NCBI RefSeq assembly: GCF_037949285.1
Contig: NZ_CP149926.1
Location: 2,025,501-2,089,500, forward strand
DNA: 64,000 bases
Origin: Thioclava sp. GXIMD4216
Lineage (GTDB): Bacteria > Pseudomonadota > Alphaproteobacteria > Rhodobacterales > Rhodobacteraceae
Direction: 5' to 3'
The position numbers were made by a program, and so were the translations under genes. Below the pieces are notes generated by a model. That model worked only from the letters and a program-made list of their open reading frames with translations. It was not told where the DNA came from and ran no database searches. Of the stretch, positions 32,770 through 41,360 are shown one piece after another. Within the stretch, counting starts at the first letter, position 1; the number at the start of each line of letters is the position of its first letter.

Positions 32770-34272
32770 ATGAACGAGATCAGCGCAGTCCGTAACGATC
32801 AGATCGACCAGAATGGCGCGCAGGACGCCGATCCGGTTCCGCATAATATCGAGGCGGAACAACAGCTTCTGGGCGCAATCCTGACCAATAACGATATCTA
32901 CGACCGTATCGCCCAAGTGGTGAAGGCCGATCATTTCTACGAACCCGTCCACCGCCGCATCTATGAGACCGCCGTGGCGCGGATCCAGAAGAACGCGCTG
33001 GCCTCTCCGGTCACGTTGAAGGGCTATCTGGAAGACGACAGCGGGCTGAAGGAACTGGGCGGTCCGGCCTATCTGGCGCGTCTGGCAGGGGCTGCGATCT
33101 CGGCCTATGCGGCGCGCGATTATGCGCAGATGATCCATGATCTGGCGCTACGGCGCGAGCTGATCAATGTGGGGCGCGAACTGTCCGCCAGCGCCTCGAA
33201 GCTGGATGTAGGGCAAGAGGCCGAACAGCTGATCGTGCAGACCGAGGGCGCGCTTTACAAGCTGGCCGAGTCGGGCACCGCCGAGAAGGGCTTTGTCTCC
33301 TTCCTCAAGGCCGTGACCGAGGCCGTGCAATCGGCCAATGCCGCCTATCAGCGCGAGGGCGGCCTTGCGGGGATTTCCACCGGCCTGCGCGATCTGGACA
33401 AGAAGATGGGCGGGTTGCACCCGTCTGACCTTATCATCCTTGCAGGGCGCCCCTCGATGGGGAAGACCTCGCTTGCCACCAATATCGCCTTCAACATCGC
33501 CAAAGCCTATAAGCGCGGGCAGAAACATGACGGCACCGAAGGCGCCATCGAGGGCGGCTGCGTGGGCTTCTTCAGCCTCGAGATGTCGGCCGAACAGCTG
33601 GCCGCCCGTATCCTGTCGGAAGCCGCCGAAGTGCCCTCCGAACAGATCCGCCGTGGCGATATGTCCGAACAGGAATTCCGCCGCTTCGTCGAGGCCGCGA
33701 AATCGCTGGAGACCTGCCCGCTTTATATCGATGACACCCCCGCCCTGCCGATTGCGCAGGTCGCCGCCCGCTGCCGCCGCCTGAAGCGGACACATGGGCT
33801 TGATGTGGTAATTGTCGACTACCTGCAGCTTCTGCGCGGCTCGGGGCGTGGCGATAACCGCGTGCAGGAAATCGGCGAGATCTCTATGGGGCTCAAGGCG
33901 ATTGCCAAAGAGCTCAACATCCCCGTGATCGCGCTCTCGCAGCTCAGCCGGACGGTGGAAAGCCGTGACGACAAACGCCCGCAGCTCTCGGATCTGCGGG
34001 AATCGGGCTCGATCGAACAGGACGCCGATGTGGTGATGTTCGTCTATCGTGACGAATATTATAAAGAACGCGAGAAACCCGGCGATCACGAGCTGGAAAA
34101 GATGGCCGCTTGGCAACAGCTTATGGAACAGGTCCACGGCAAGGCCGAGATCATCTTGGGCAAGCAGCGCCACGGGCCGATCGGCTCGGTCGAGGTCGCC
34201 TTCGAGGGCCGCTTCACGCGCTTCTCGGATCTGGCCAAGGCCTGGCAGGGCGACGGCGCGGACGGGTTCTGA
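32770..34272 (+). CDS. dnaB: Replicative DNA helicase DnaB
   Basis: A 500-aa hexameric helicase that unwinds DNA at the replication fork. The N-terminal primase-interaction domain begins PHNIEAEQQLLGAIL. The RecA-like domain has Walker A GRPSMGKTSLA, FSLEMSAEQLAARIL, Walker B VVIVDYLQLL, and the arginine-containing RESGSIEQDADVVMFVYRDE. Length is normal and no intein interrupts it. The preceding 260 bp hold a perfect DnaA box. dnaB-alr-radA synteny is usual in the order. Confidence 0.97.
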   Translation: MNEISAVRNDQIDQNGAQDADPVPHNIEAEQQLLGAILTNNDIYDRIAQVVKADHFYEPVHRRIYETAVARIQKNALASPVTLKGYLEDDSGLKELGGPAYLARLAGAAISAYAARDYAQMIHDLALRRELINVGRELSASASKLDVGQEAEQLIVQTEGALYKLAESGTAEKGFVSFLKAVTEAVQSANAAYQREGGLAGISTGLRDLDKKMGGLHPSDLIILAGRPSMGKTSLATNIAFNIAKAYKRGQKHDGTEGAIEGGCVGFFSLEMSAEQLAARILSEAAEVPSEQIRRGDMSEQEFRRFVEAAKSLETCPLYIDDTPALPIAQVAARCRRLKRTHGLDVVIVDYLQLLRGSGRGDNRVQEIGEISMGLKAIAKELNIPVIALSQLSRTVESRDDKRPQLSDLRESGSIEQDADVVMFVYRDEYYKEREKPGDHELEKMAAWQQLMEQVHGKAEIILGKQRHGPIGSVEVAFEGRFTRFSDLAKAWQGDGADGF

Positions 34273-34436
34273 TTCGGCACCGCCCCGCCCCCCTCCTGCA
34301 AGGGCGAAGATCGCTCGAATTTTCTTCGCCCATACCATCCGATCCCCTCAACTTTCTCGCGCAATACTCGCAAAGGGGCGCAAATCCTTCGGCAAACAGG
34401 CAAGGATGCGGTTAGTTCTTGACGAACCCCGCAGAA

Positions 34437-34454
34437 AGGCGAAGACATTCGCCT
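34437..34454 (+). promoter_or_regulatory. Perfect hairpin abutting the alr start codon
   Basis: AGGCGAA-GACA-TTCGCCT forms a 7-bp stem with a 4-nt loop that ends one base before ATG 34455 and includes the only AGG-like ribosome site. It may restrict alr translation. Confidence 0.5.
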
Positions 34455-35504
34455 ATGGCAAGCTCACTTCTTCACATCGACCTCGACGCCATCGCCTCCA
34501 ACTGGAAGGCTCTGGACGCCAAATCCGGCCCCGCGACGCAGACTGCCGCCGTGGTGAAAGCCGATTCCTACGGATTGGGGGCGGACCGTGTGGCCCGCAC
34601 CTTGTTGCGCCAAGGCGCAAAGACCTTCTTCGTGGCCTTGGCCGAGGAAGGCGCGAAACTGCGCCAAGCGATTGGCGACGGGCCGGAAATCTTCATCCTG
34701 TCCGGCCATATGGCAGGCGACTGCGACATGATCGCCGATCTCGACCTGACACCGGTGCTGAATTCGCCCGAACAGGTCAAACGCCATATGGACGTGCTGC
34801 CCGAAGCCACCTTCGGCATCCAGCTCGACACCGGCATGAACCGCCTTGGTCTGGAAGATGCCGACTGGCGGGCCCTGGCGCCGAGCCTTCTGGAAAAATC
34901 GCCCAGCCTGATCATGAGCCACCTCGCCTGCTCGGACGAACCCCATACCGGCATGAATGAACGCCAGCTGGCGGAATTCACCCGCATGACCGATGGCACC
35001 GGCCTGCGCCGCTCGCTTTCGGCCACGGGCGGGCTGCTCTATGGCAAGGACTACCATTTCGACCTCGTGCGCCCCGGCATCGGTCTTTACGGCGGACGGC
35101 CCTATACCGACGCCACGCCGGTGGTCACGCTCTCGCTCCCCGTCATCCAGACGCGGATCGTCGAGGCGGGCGAAACGGTGGGCTATGGCAACACATGGCA
35201 GGCCGAACGCCGCAGCCATGTGGCCACGGTCTCGGCAGGCTATGCCGATGGCATCAGCCGTCGCCTGTCCAATAACGCCACCCTGTGGGCCGGAGACACC
35301 GCCTGCCCGCTGATCGGGCGTGTCTCGATGGACCTGATCACCGTCGATATCACCGATCTCGATGGCACCCCCGAGGAGATGGATCTGCTCAATGCCCATC
35401 AGGGCGTCGATGCGCTGGCCGACCTGATCGGCACCATCGGCTACGAGGTCCTCACCTCGCTCGGGGCCCGCTATCAGCGCCGCTATAGCGAAACGCTCGG
35501 CTAA
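34455..35504 (+). CDS. alr: Alanine racemase
   Basis: A 349-aa PLP enzyme making D-alanine for peptidoglycan. The PLP lysine is in AAVVKADSYGLGA and the catalytic tyrosine in VGYGNTW of the C-terminal beta domain. LHIDLDAIASNW is the typical start. ATG 34455 was chosen over TTG 34419 because it matches family length. A perfect hairpin lies directly before the start. Downstream is an arrangement of alternative hairpins. Confidence 0.94.
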   Translation: MASSLLHIDLDAIASNWKALDAKSGPATQTAAVVKADSYGLGADRVARTLLRQGAKTFFVALAEEGAKLRQAIGDGPEIFILSGHMAGDCDMIADLDLTPVLNSPEQVKRHMDVLPEATFGIQLDTGMNRLGLEDADWRALAPSLLEKSPSLIMSHLACSDEPHTGMNERQLAEFTRMTDGTGLRRSLSATGGLLYGKDYHFDLVRPGIGLYGGRPYTDATPVVTLSLPVIQTRIVEAGETVGYGNTWQAERRSHVATVSAGYADGISRRLSNNATLWAGDTACPLIGRVSMDLITVDITDLDGTPEEMDLLNAHQGVDALADLIGTIGYEVLTSLGARYQRRYSETLG

Positions 35505-35515
35505 TGCACAACCGA

Positions 35516-35553
35516 TAGGCGCAAGGCTCTGATCTTGCGCCTAATTATAGGCG
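35516..35553 (+). promoter_or_regulatory. Mutually exclusive hairpins after alr
   Basis: TAGGCGCAAG (35516-35525) pairs perfectly with CTTGCGCCTA (35534-35543). CGCCTA (35538-35543) can instead pair with TAGGCG (35548-35553) around ATTA. A shared middle strand is the layout of an attenuator. The next start is at 35668. Confidence 0.45.
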
Positions 35554-35667
35554 TAGCCCCCTTGCCCTGGGCTTTGCCGCCCTTGCGCTCACTGAAAATT
35601 TACCCCATGTTTCCCTTGGGTGAAAAGGCGCGCTTATGGTGGCGCAGAGCGGTGGCAGGGGTATCCG

Positions 35668-36603
35668 ATGGCGTCACAAAATCCGAAATCCGCACAGCGC
35701 GGAACCGTTCCGGAAATGGCGGAAGCAAACCATTTGCGCCGCCTCGCCAGAAGCCGCAGCGATCTGGCCGATATGGTCAACACCACGATCTCGGGGCTGG
35801 TCCTGCTTCTGGCCTTCTGCGCCCTTGGCCAGTTTCTCGGCTCGGCCCTCGGATTTCTGCCTTGGCTGCATGTGCCCGCACAGTTCGGGCAATCCCAAAT
35901 CGGACACCCCCAACTCGGGCAGGCCCAACTCGGGCAGGTCGCAGTCGCGGATATCGGCCCGTGGTTACAGGCAGGCTTTGCCGCATTGGTCCTGCTTCTG
36001 GCTCTCTATCTGCCCGCACATAACCGCGTCAGCCGATTGGAACGCTCGCATCGCAATTTCCATATCGGCATGCAGGATGTGGCCCATGCCTACCGCCTTG
36101 CCCACGAAGCCGACCGCGCCGGTGCCTTCACCCTCTCCGGGGAATTCGACACCATGCGCGAACGGATCACATGGCTGCGCCAGCACCCCGACCTGCCCGG
36201 CCTCGAACCGGAACTGCTGGAACTTGCCGCCCAGATGAGCCTGCAATCGCGCGATCTTGCGCGCATCTACAGCGATGCGAACGTCGCCCGCGCCCGCGAT
36301 ACGCTCAAGGCCCGCCAGCAGGAAACCGACAGGCTGGCCCAGCAGATCGGACTGGCGCGCAAAACCTGCGACGAGATCGGCCACTGGCTGAGCGAGGTCG
36401 AGGCGGAAGAGCGCCGCGTCACCCGCGAGTTCCAACTCCTCGAACGCGATCTCGCCGCCATTCTGCCGGCGCTGGGATACGAACTGGAAGAACAACTGCC
36501 CAACGTCGCCCCCAAACGCCCCCAGAGCAGCACGAAAGACAGCTCGAATGTCGTAGCCCTGCCCAAACCCGCCGAACTTTCGCCCCGCCGCGATCGCGGC
36601 TAG
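35668..36603 (+). CDS. Membrane-anchored coiled-coil protein, gene between alr and radA
   Basis: A 311-aa protein with two transmembrane helices (about 40-60 and 95-115). They flank a short loop made of a 4-fold pentapeptide repeat (consensus QLGQA), encoded by four 15-bp units at 35881-35940. Residues 120-270 are helical, charged and coiled-coil-like (HNRVSRLERSHRNFHIGMQD, then RQQETDRLAQQIG). The family occurs at this place in Rhodobacterales and is sometimes labelled a DNA repair protein, which nothing in the sequence supports. ATG 35668 follows AGGGG. Function unknown. Confidence 0.75.
   Translation: MASQNPKSAQRGTVPEMAEANHLRRLARSRSDLADMVNTTISGLVLLLAFCALGQFLGSALGFLPWLHVPAQFGQSQIGHPQLGQAQLGQVAVADIGPWLQAGFAALVLLLALYLPAHNRVSRLERSHRNFHIGMQDVAHAYRLAHEADRAGAFTLSGEFDTMRERITWLRQHPDLPGLEPELLELAAQMSLQSRDLARIYSDANVARARDTLKARQQETDRLAQQIGLARKTCDEIGHWLSEVEAEERRVTREFQLLERDLAAILPALGYELEEQLPNVAPKRPQSSTKDSSNVVALPKPAELSPRRDRG
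35881..35940 (+). repeat. In-frame 15-bp tandem repeat, four units
   Basis: Four units of 15 bp (consensus CAACTCGGGCAGGYC) fill exactly 60 bp. Units 3 and 4 differ at one base. They encode a loop between two membrane helices, and copy number could change without a frameshift. Confidence 0.85.
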
Positions 36604-36613
36604 GCCACCAGCT

Positions 36614-36675
36614 GCCCCAAATATCCCGGGGTGAATTGGAGCCGCAGGCTCCAAGAGGGGCAGCGCCCCTTTCCC
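36614..36675 (-). repeat. Small intergenic repeat, copy 2 (reverse orientation)
   Basis: AAATATCCCGGGGTGAATTG, GAGCCGCAGGCTC and GAGGGGCAGCGCCCC are the reverse-orientation equivalent of the element at 2787-2834, between the coiled-coil gene and radA. Confidence 0.6.
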
Positions 36676-36710
36676 CTTGATGTTCGCCCTGTGTTCCGCA
36701 TATTTACTCT

Positions 36711-38078
36711 ATGGCAAAGAACATCCTCTCCTATACCTGCACCGCCTGTGGCGCCGTCCATCGCAAATGGAACGGCAAATGTGATGCCTGCGGCGAATGG
36801 AACACCCTCATCGAAGAGGCCCCGCTTTCGGCAGGCCCCAAGGGCAAAACCCTCGGCTCTACCAAAGGCCGCGTGATCGGGTTGACCACCCTGGCCGATG
36901 AAGAGGCCCCGCCGCCGCGTACCTGTTCCGGCATGGCCGAATTCGACCGCGTGCTGGGCGGCGGCCTCGTGCCCGGCTCGGCCATTCTGGTGGGCGGTGA
37001 TCCCGGCATCGGGAAATCCACGCTGCTGTTGCAGGCGGTGGCGCGCTTTGCCCAGACCGGCCTCAAATGCCTCTATATCTCGGGCGAGGAAGCCTCTAGC
37101 CAGGTCCGCATGCGCGCCCAGCGTCTGGGGTTGGCCGATGCGCCGGTGCGGCTGGGGGCGGAGACCAACCTGCGCGACATCCTCACCACGATGGAAACCG
37201 AATCCCCCGATCTGGTGATCATCGATTCGATCCAGACCATGTGGGCCGATAATGTCGAATCGGCTCCGGGCTCGGTCAGCCAGGTCCGTGCCGCCTGTCA
37301 CGAGCTTGTCAGCTTTGCCAAGAAACGCGCCTGTTCGGTCATTCTGGTGGGCCATGTCACCAAGGAAGGCCAGATCGCAGGCCCGCGCGTGGTCGAGCAT
37401 ATGGTCGATACGGTCCTCTATTTCGAGGGCGAGCGCGGGCATCAGTTCCGCATCCTGCGCGCGGTGAAAAACCGCTTTGGCCCTGCCGCCGAAATCGGCG
37501 TCTTCGAGATGACCGGTGGCGGTCTGGCCGAGGTCACCAACCCCTCGGCGCTCTTCCTGTCCGAACGTGGCCAAGCCGCCCCCGGATCGGCGGTTTTTGC
37601 AGGGATAGAAGGCACAAGGCCCGTCTTGACCGAGATTCAGGCCCTTGTCGCCCCCTCCACCCTGGCCAGCCCGCGCCGCACGGTGGTGGGGCTTGATAGT
37701 GGCCGAATCTCGACCATCATCGCGGTGCTCGAAAGCCGCTGCGGCATCCCCTTCACGGGCCTTGATGTCTTTCTCAATGTCGCAGGCGGCATGAAGGTCA
37801 CCGAACCTGCCGCCGATCTGGCCGCCGCCGCCGCCCTTCTGAGTGCCCGCGAAGACACAGCCCTGCCCGCGGATATGGTGATTTTTGGCGAAATCAGCCT
37901 GTCTGCGGCGCTGCGTCCGGTGGGTCAGGCGGAAAACAGGTTGAAAGAGGCGGCAAAACTTGGTTTCTCACAAGCCATTGCTCCTTCCGGCACCAAAACC
38001 GAAGGGGGCGACGGGATCGCCCTGAGGAAACTCCCCGATCTCGTGACATTTGTCGGAGACATGTTCGGCGCCGGTTGA
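36711..38078 (+). CDS. radA: DNA repair protein RadA
   Basis: A 455-aa RecA-like branch-migration ATPase for recombination intermediates. It has the C4 zinc finger (CTACGAVHRKWNGKCDAC), Walker A GGDPGIGKSTLL, the RadA-specific KNRFG motif (VKNRFGPAAEIG) and a Lon-like C-terminal domain (FLNVAGGMKVTEPAADLAAA). Length is typical. It starts 35 bp after a small repeat and is followed by cvpA, as usual in Rhodobacterales. Confidence 0.96.
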   Translation: MAKNILSYTCTACGAVHRKWNGKCDACGEWNTLIEEAPLSAGPKGKTLGSTKGRVIGLTTLADEEAPPPRTCSGMAEFDRVLGGGLVPGSAILVGGDPGIGKSTLLLQAVARFAQTGLKCLYISGEEASSQVRMRAQRLGLADAPVRLGAETNLRDILTTMETESPDLVIIDSIQTMWADNVESAPGSVSQVRAACHELVSFAKKRACSVILVGHVTKEGQIAGPRVVEHMVDTVLYFEGERGHQFRILRAVKNRFGPAAEIGVFEMTGGGLAEVTNPSALFLSERGQAAPGSAVFAGIEGTRPVLTEIQALVAPSTLASPRRTVVGLDSGRISTIIAVLESRCGIPFTGLDVFLNVAGGMKVTEPAADLAAAAALLSAREDTALPADMVIFGEISLSAALRPVGQAENRLKEAAKLGFSQAIAPSGTKTEGGDGIALRKLPDLVTFVGDMFGAG

Positions 38079-38110
38079 CGCCCGGGCGAGACTGAAGGAC
38101 GTAAAAACGT

Positions 38111-38701
38111 ATGGACGGGTTTACCATCGTCGACGCCATCGTGGCGGTTATCATCATCCTGTCGGCCATTCTGGCCTATAGCCGTGGCTTCGTGCGCGAG
38201 GCGCTGGCCATCCTCGGCTGGATTGCTGCCGCCGTGCTGGCCTATATCTTTGCCGATGCGGCCCGCCCGCTGATCGCGCAGATCCCCATGCTGGACAAGT
38301 TTCTGGCCGGAAGCTGCGAATTGGCGACCATTGGCGGTTTCGCAGCGGTCTTTGCCATCGCGCTGATCGTGATGAGCTTCATCACCCCCCTCTTTGCCTC
38401 GGCCGTACAGCGCTCGGCGCTTGGCGGGCTGGATCAGGGTCTGGGTTTCCTCTTCGGCGTCCTGCGCGGGATCGTGCTCGTGGCGGTGGCCTTCGTGGTC
38501 TATGATCGCGTCATGGTCAATGAGGCGATGCCGGTGATCGACGATTCGCGTTCGGCGAAAGTGTTCTCGCGCATGTCGGGCCAGATGGACGAATCGATGC
38601 CGCAGGATGCGCCGGGCTGGATCACCGCACGCTATGAGCAGCTTGTTTCAACCTGCCCCGCACCGGTCGAGGCCCCTTCCGAGACCACGATCGAGCAATA
38701 A
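38111..38701 (+). CDS. cvpA: CvpA family inner-membrane protein
   Basis: A 196-aa protein with four hydrophobic segments and the family start DGFTIVDAIVAVIIILSAIL followed by AYSRGFVREALAI. A soluble C-terminal tail contains DDSRSAKVFSRM. CvpA is named for colicin V production; its physiological role is poorly defined and includes envelope stress tolerance. It lies between radA and purF, the widespread cvpA-purF pairing, with a hairpin before purF. Confidence 0.93.
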   Translation: MDGFTIVDAIVAVIIILSAILAYSRGFVREALAILGWIAAAVLAYIFADAARPLIAQIPMLDKFLAGSCELATIGGFAAVFAIALIVMSFITPLFASAVQRSALGGLDQGLGFLFGVLRGIVLVAVAFVVYDRVMVNEAMPVIDDSRSAKVFSRMSGQMDESMPQDAPGWITARYEQLVSTCPAPVEAPSETTIEQ

Positions 38702-38770
38702 TCCCCCGATATGCGGCGCTTGAAGCCGCGTTCGGCAGGAAAATCATGACAGGCTTGTAAAGCTTTATCG

Positions 38771-38799
38771 AACGGGAGGGGTTAACACCCTTCCCGTTT
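38771..38799 (+). terminator. Hairpin between cvpA and purF
   Basis: AACGGGAGGGG pairs with CCCTTCCCGTT (11 bp, one G-T) around TTAACA, followed by a short TTC. A moderate terminator or attenuator 50 bp before purF. Confidence 0.6.
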
Positions 38800-38851
38800 C
38801 GCATTATATGGCCCTCAACCCTCCCAGATCCCGAGCCCGGAGCCAGTTTCC

Positions 38852-40327
38852 ATGAATGATCTGCCCCAGCATTTCCTTTCCCATCCTTTTGACGATGACA
38901 AGCTGAAGGAAGAATGCGGCGTCTTTGGCGTTGTCGGCGTGAAAGACGCTGCCAACTTTGTGGCTCTTGGCCTGCATGCGCTTCAGCACCGCGGTCAGGA
39001 AGCAGGCGGCATCGTCGCCCATGACCCCGAACACGGGTTCAACTCGGCCCACCGCTTCGGCTATGTGCGCGACAATTTCACCAAAGCCTCGCTGATGGAA
39101 ACGCTGCCCGGCCCGATCGCCATCGGCCATGTGCGCTATTCCACCGCTGGCAAGAAAGGCGCTGTCATCCGTGACATCCAGCCCTTCTTCGGGGAATTCT
39201 CGCTGGGTGGTGCGGCGGTGGCTCATAACGGCAACCTCACCAATGCCGACCAGCTGCGCCGCGAGCTGATCGAGATGGGCGCGATCTTCCAGTCCAGCTC
39301 GGATTCGGAATGTATCATCCACCTGATGGCGCGGTCGATCCAGAAGCGCCATGCCGACCGTATCGCCGACGCGCTGCGCCGCGTCGAGGGTGCTTTCTCG
39401 GTGGTCGCCATGACCCGCACCAAACTGATCGGTGTGCGTGATCCCTTGGGCGTGCGCCCGCTGGTTCTGGGCCGTCTGGGCGACAATGGCTTCGCGCTGT
39501 CGTCCGAGACCTGCGGTCTTGATATCATCGGCGCCGAATTCGTCCGCGAGATCGAACCGGGCGAGATGGTGGTGATCGAGAACGGGCTGGTGAAATCCTC
39601 CCGCCCGTTTGCGCCTGCCAAATCGCGCTTCTGTATCTTCGAGCATGTCTATTTCTCGCGCCCCGACAGCCAATATGGCGGCCGCTCCGTCTATGAGACC
39701 CGCCGCCAGATCGGCGTCGAACTGGCCCGCGAGGCTCCTGTGGAGGCCGATCTTGTGTGCCCCGTGCCGGATTCGGGCACGCCCGCGGCGATCGGCTTCA
39801 GCCAGGAATCGGGCATTCCCTTCGCATTGGGCATCACCCGCAACCAATATATGGGCCGGACCTTCATCGAACCGACCGAGCAGATCCGCAATATGGGTGT
39901 GCGCCTGAAGCTCAACGTCAACAAGGCGCTGATCAAGGGCAAGCGCGTCATTCTGGTGGATGACTCGGTCGTGCGCGGCACCACCTCGCGCAAAATCAAG
40001 GACATGATCCTGGATGCCGGTGCGAAGGAAGTGCATTTCCGCATCGCCTCCCCGCCCACCGCATGGCCGTGCTTCTACGGTGTGGATACGCCCGACCGCT
40101 CCAAGCTGCTGGCCGCCAAGATGTCGGAAGACGAGATGCGCGACTGGATCGGTGTGGACAGCCTGAAATTCATCTCGCTCGACGGTCTTTACCGTGCCGC
40201 GGGCGAAGCCGAAGGCCGCAACAAAGAGAACCCGCAATATTGCGATGCCTGCTTCTCGGGCGAATATCCGATCTCTCCGGCAGACCAGCTGGCCAAAGGG
40301 TTCCGGATGAAAACCGCAGCAGAATAA
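38852..40327 (+). CDS. purF: Amidophosphoribosyltransferase
   Basis: A 491-aa enzyme for the first step of purine synthesis, PRPP plus glutamine to phosphoribosylamine. The Ntn nucleophile is Cys22 in KEECGVFGVVG after a 21-residue propeptide. The PRPP loop is VILVDDSVVRGTTSRK. YCDACFSGEYP near the end carries cysteines of the 4Fe-4S (B. subtilis) type. It follows cvpA and is closed by a strong terminator. Confidence 0.97.
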   Translation: MNDLPQHFLSHPFDDDKLKEECGVFGVVGVKDAANFVALGLHALQHRGQEAGGIVAHDPEHGFNSAHRFGYVRDNFTKASLMETLPGPIAIGHVRYSTAGKKGAVIRDIQPFFGEFSLGGAAVAHNGNLTNADQLRRELIEMGAIFQSSSDSECIIHLMARSIQKRHADRIADALRRVEGAFSVVAMTRTKLIGVRDPLGVRPLVLGRLGDNGFALSSETCGLDIIGAEFVREIEPGEMVVIENGLVKSSRPFAPAKSRFCIFEHVYFSRPDSQYGGRSVYETRRQIGVELAREAPVEADLVCPVPDSGTPAAIGFSQESGIPFALGITRNQYMGRTFIEPTEQIRNMGVRLKLNVNKALIKGKRVILVDDSVVRGTTSRKIKDMILDAGAKEVHFRIASPPTAWPCFYGVDTPDRSKLLAAKMSEDEMRDWIGVDSLKFISLDGLYRAAGEAEGRNKENPQYCDACFSGEYPISPADQLAKGFRMKTAAE

Positions 40328-40348
40328 GCTTCGATAAAATTGCACGGG

Positions 40349-40378
40349 AATGGCGCCTTTGAAACAGGCGCCATTTTT
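40349..40378 (+). terminator. Terminator of purF
   Basis: AATGGCGCC pairs with GGCGCCATT around TTTGAAACA, then TTT. It covers the first ATG of the next open frame, arguing against that start. Confidence 0.85.
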
Positions 40379-40454
40379 GCATTCGCGGCAAGGATTAACG
40401 GCTTATGCACAGATCACGCATAAGTTGGATGGGACAGTGCTCTTTTTCGCAATC

Positions 40455-40937
40455 ATGGATGCCGAGATGCCCAATAAGACAATCCCTGCAAAGACCTTTC
40501 TGGATCTTCATGCAACCGCTATGGCTCTGAAAGAAATCGCAAATGGCGACGAACATCTGATCATCGATCCGCGTACGAAGGTGGAACTCTCGATGCTGTC
40601 CTCCGCGCCGCTGGGGCTGCGGCTGGTGGCGCATAAAGAAGACGATCTGAAGATCATCGCACTCAAGCTGATCATCACCGAAATCAACGAGCCATGCGCA
40701 AGCTGCACCATGCATACCGCCTCCGACAAGCCGGTCGAGATCGAGACGCGCGGCAGCACGCCCGATGTGCAGAAAGCGGCAGAGGATCTGATGCTGCGCG
40801 AGGTGGAGCGGCTGCAGGGCGTGCTGAAGATCCTCAAAACCAAAGGCATCGAGAACTGGGGCCGCGGGTTCTTCGGCAATACGCAATCGCAAAAACCGCG
40901 GGAACGGGACCAGATCATCCTTGATCTTGCCCGCTAG
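40455..40937 (+). CDS. Protein of unknown function downstream of purF
   Basis: About 160 aa, soluble, no signal peptide. I recognise no family. It has a helix-rich N-terminus (FLDLHATAMALKEIANGDEH), a strand-rich centre (LGLRLVAHKEDDLKIIALKL) with a Cys pair (PCASC), and a charged C-terminal helix (LMLREVERLQGVLKILKTKG). Codon use matches the neighbours, so it is probably real. The start is unsure: ATG 40455 or ATG 40467, neither with a clear ribosome site. A hairpin separates it from the converging mliC-like gene. Confidence 0.6.
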   Translation: MDAEMPNKTIPAKTFLDLHATAMALKEIANGDEHLIIDPRTKVELSMLSSAPLGLRLVAHKEDDLKIIALKLIITEINEPCASCTMHTASDKPVEIETRGSTPDVQKAAEDLMLREVERLQGVLKILKTKGIENWGRGFFGNTQSQKPRERDQIILDLAR

Positions 40938-40961
40938 ACGCCTGCATCGGCCCAAGGAAGC

Positions 40962-40982
40962 AGGCCGCCCCTCCGGCGGCCT
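40962..40982. terminator. Hairpin between converging genes
   Basis: AGGCCGCC pairs with GGCGGCCT around a 5-nt loop, between the unknown gene and the MliC-like gene. T-runs are weak. Confidence 0.5.
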
Positions 40983-41006
40983 TGCGACGCAGAAGGCAGC
41001 TCCGCA

Positions 41007-41360
41007 CTACTCTCGCTGAGCCTTGCATTGGCTCAGCACCCTCTCGCCCCTGTCATCCTGCCACGCCAGAAAGGCCTCGGACCCTTTGGTGTGCCAGACA
41101 TAACCACGTTCCAGCGCATAGCGTGCACCGGAGCCGGTGGGACCGGAGGGCAGAACGACCTGATGCCCTTCCGCCCAGAGCACCACCAGCGGCGGAGCAA
41201 CGGTGTTGACATAGACCGCCGAAATTTCGGACTGCCGGTCACAATGGTAGCGCACAGGCTGCGGCAGATCCTCGGCTTTGGCTGCAACCGCCAGAAGCCC
41301 GAACGCGGCACAGGCTGCAACACCCTTCCCGCCCCGAACGACAGCCGCTTGCACGGTCAC
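41007..41360 (-). CDS. MliC-like C-type lysozyme inhibitor
   Basis: A 117-aa secreted protein with a signal peptide ending AVAAKA. The mature part matches the MliC/PliC fold: VRYHCDRQSEISAVYVN, VVLPSGPTGSGARYALERGY, VWHTKGSEAFLAW and a closing Cys that would pair with the first. There is no lipobox, so it is likely periplasmic rather than lipid-anchored. It starts at GTG within the zapA stop (GTGA). This coupling to a cell-division gene is unusual for a lysozyme inhibitor. Confidence 0.8.
   Translation of the reverse strand: MTVQAAVVRGGKGVAACAAFGLLAVAAKAEDLPQPVRYHCDRQSEISAVYVNTVAPPLVVLWAEGHQVVLPSGPTGSGARYALERGYVWHTKGSEAFLAWQDDRGERVLSQCKAQRE

Noticed and set aside
32513..32773. An 86-codon frame between pyrE and dnaB
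   Set aside because: It overlaps the dnaB ribosome site and start and lies over the DnaA box; no recognisable protein features.
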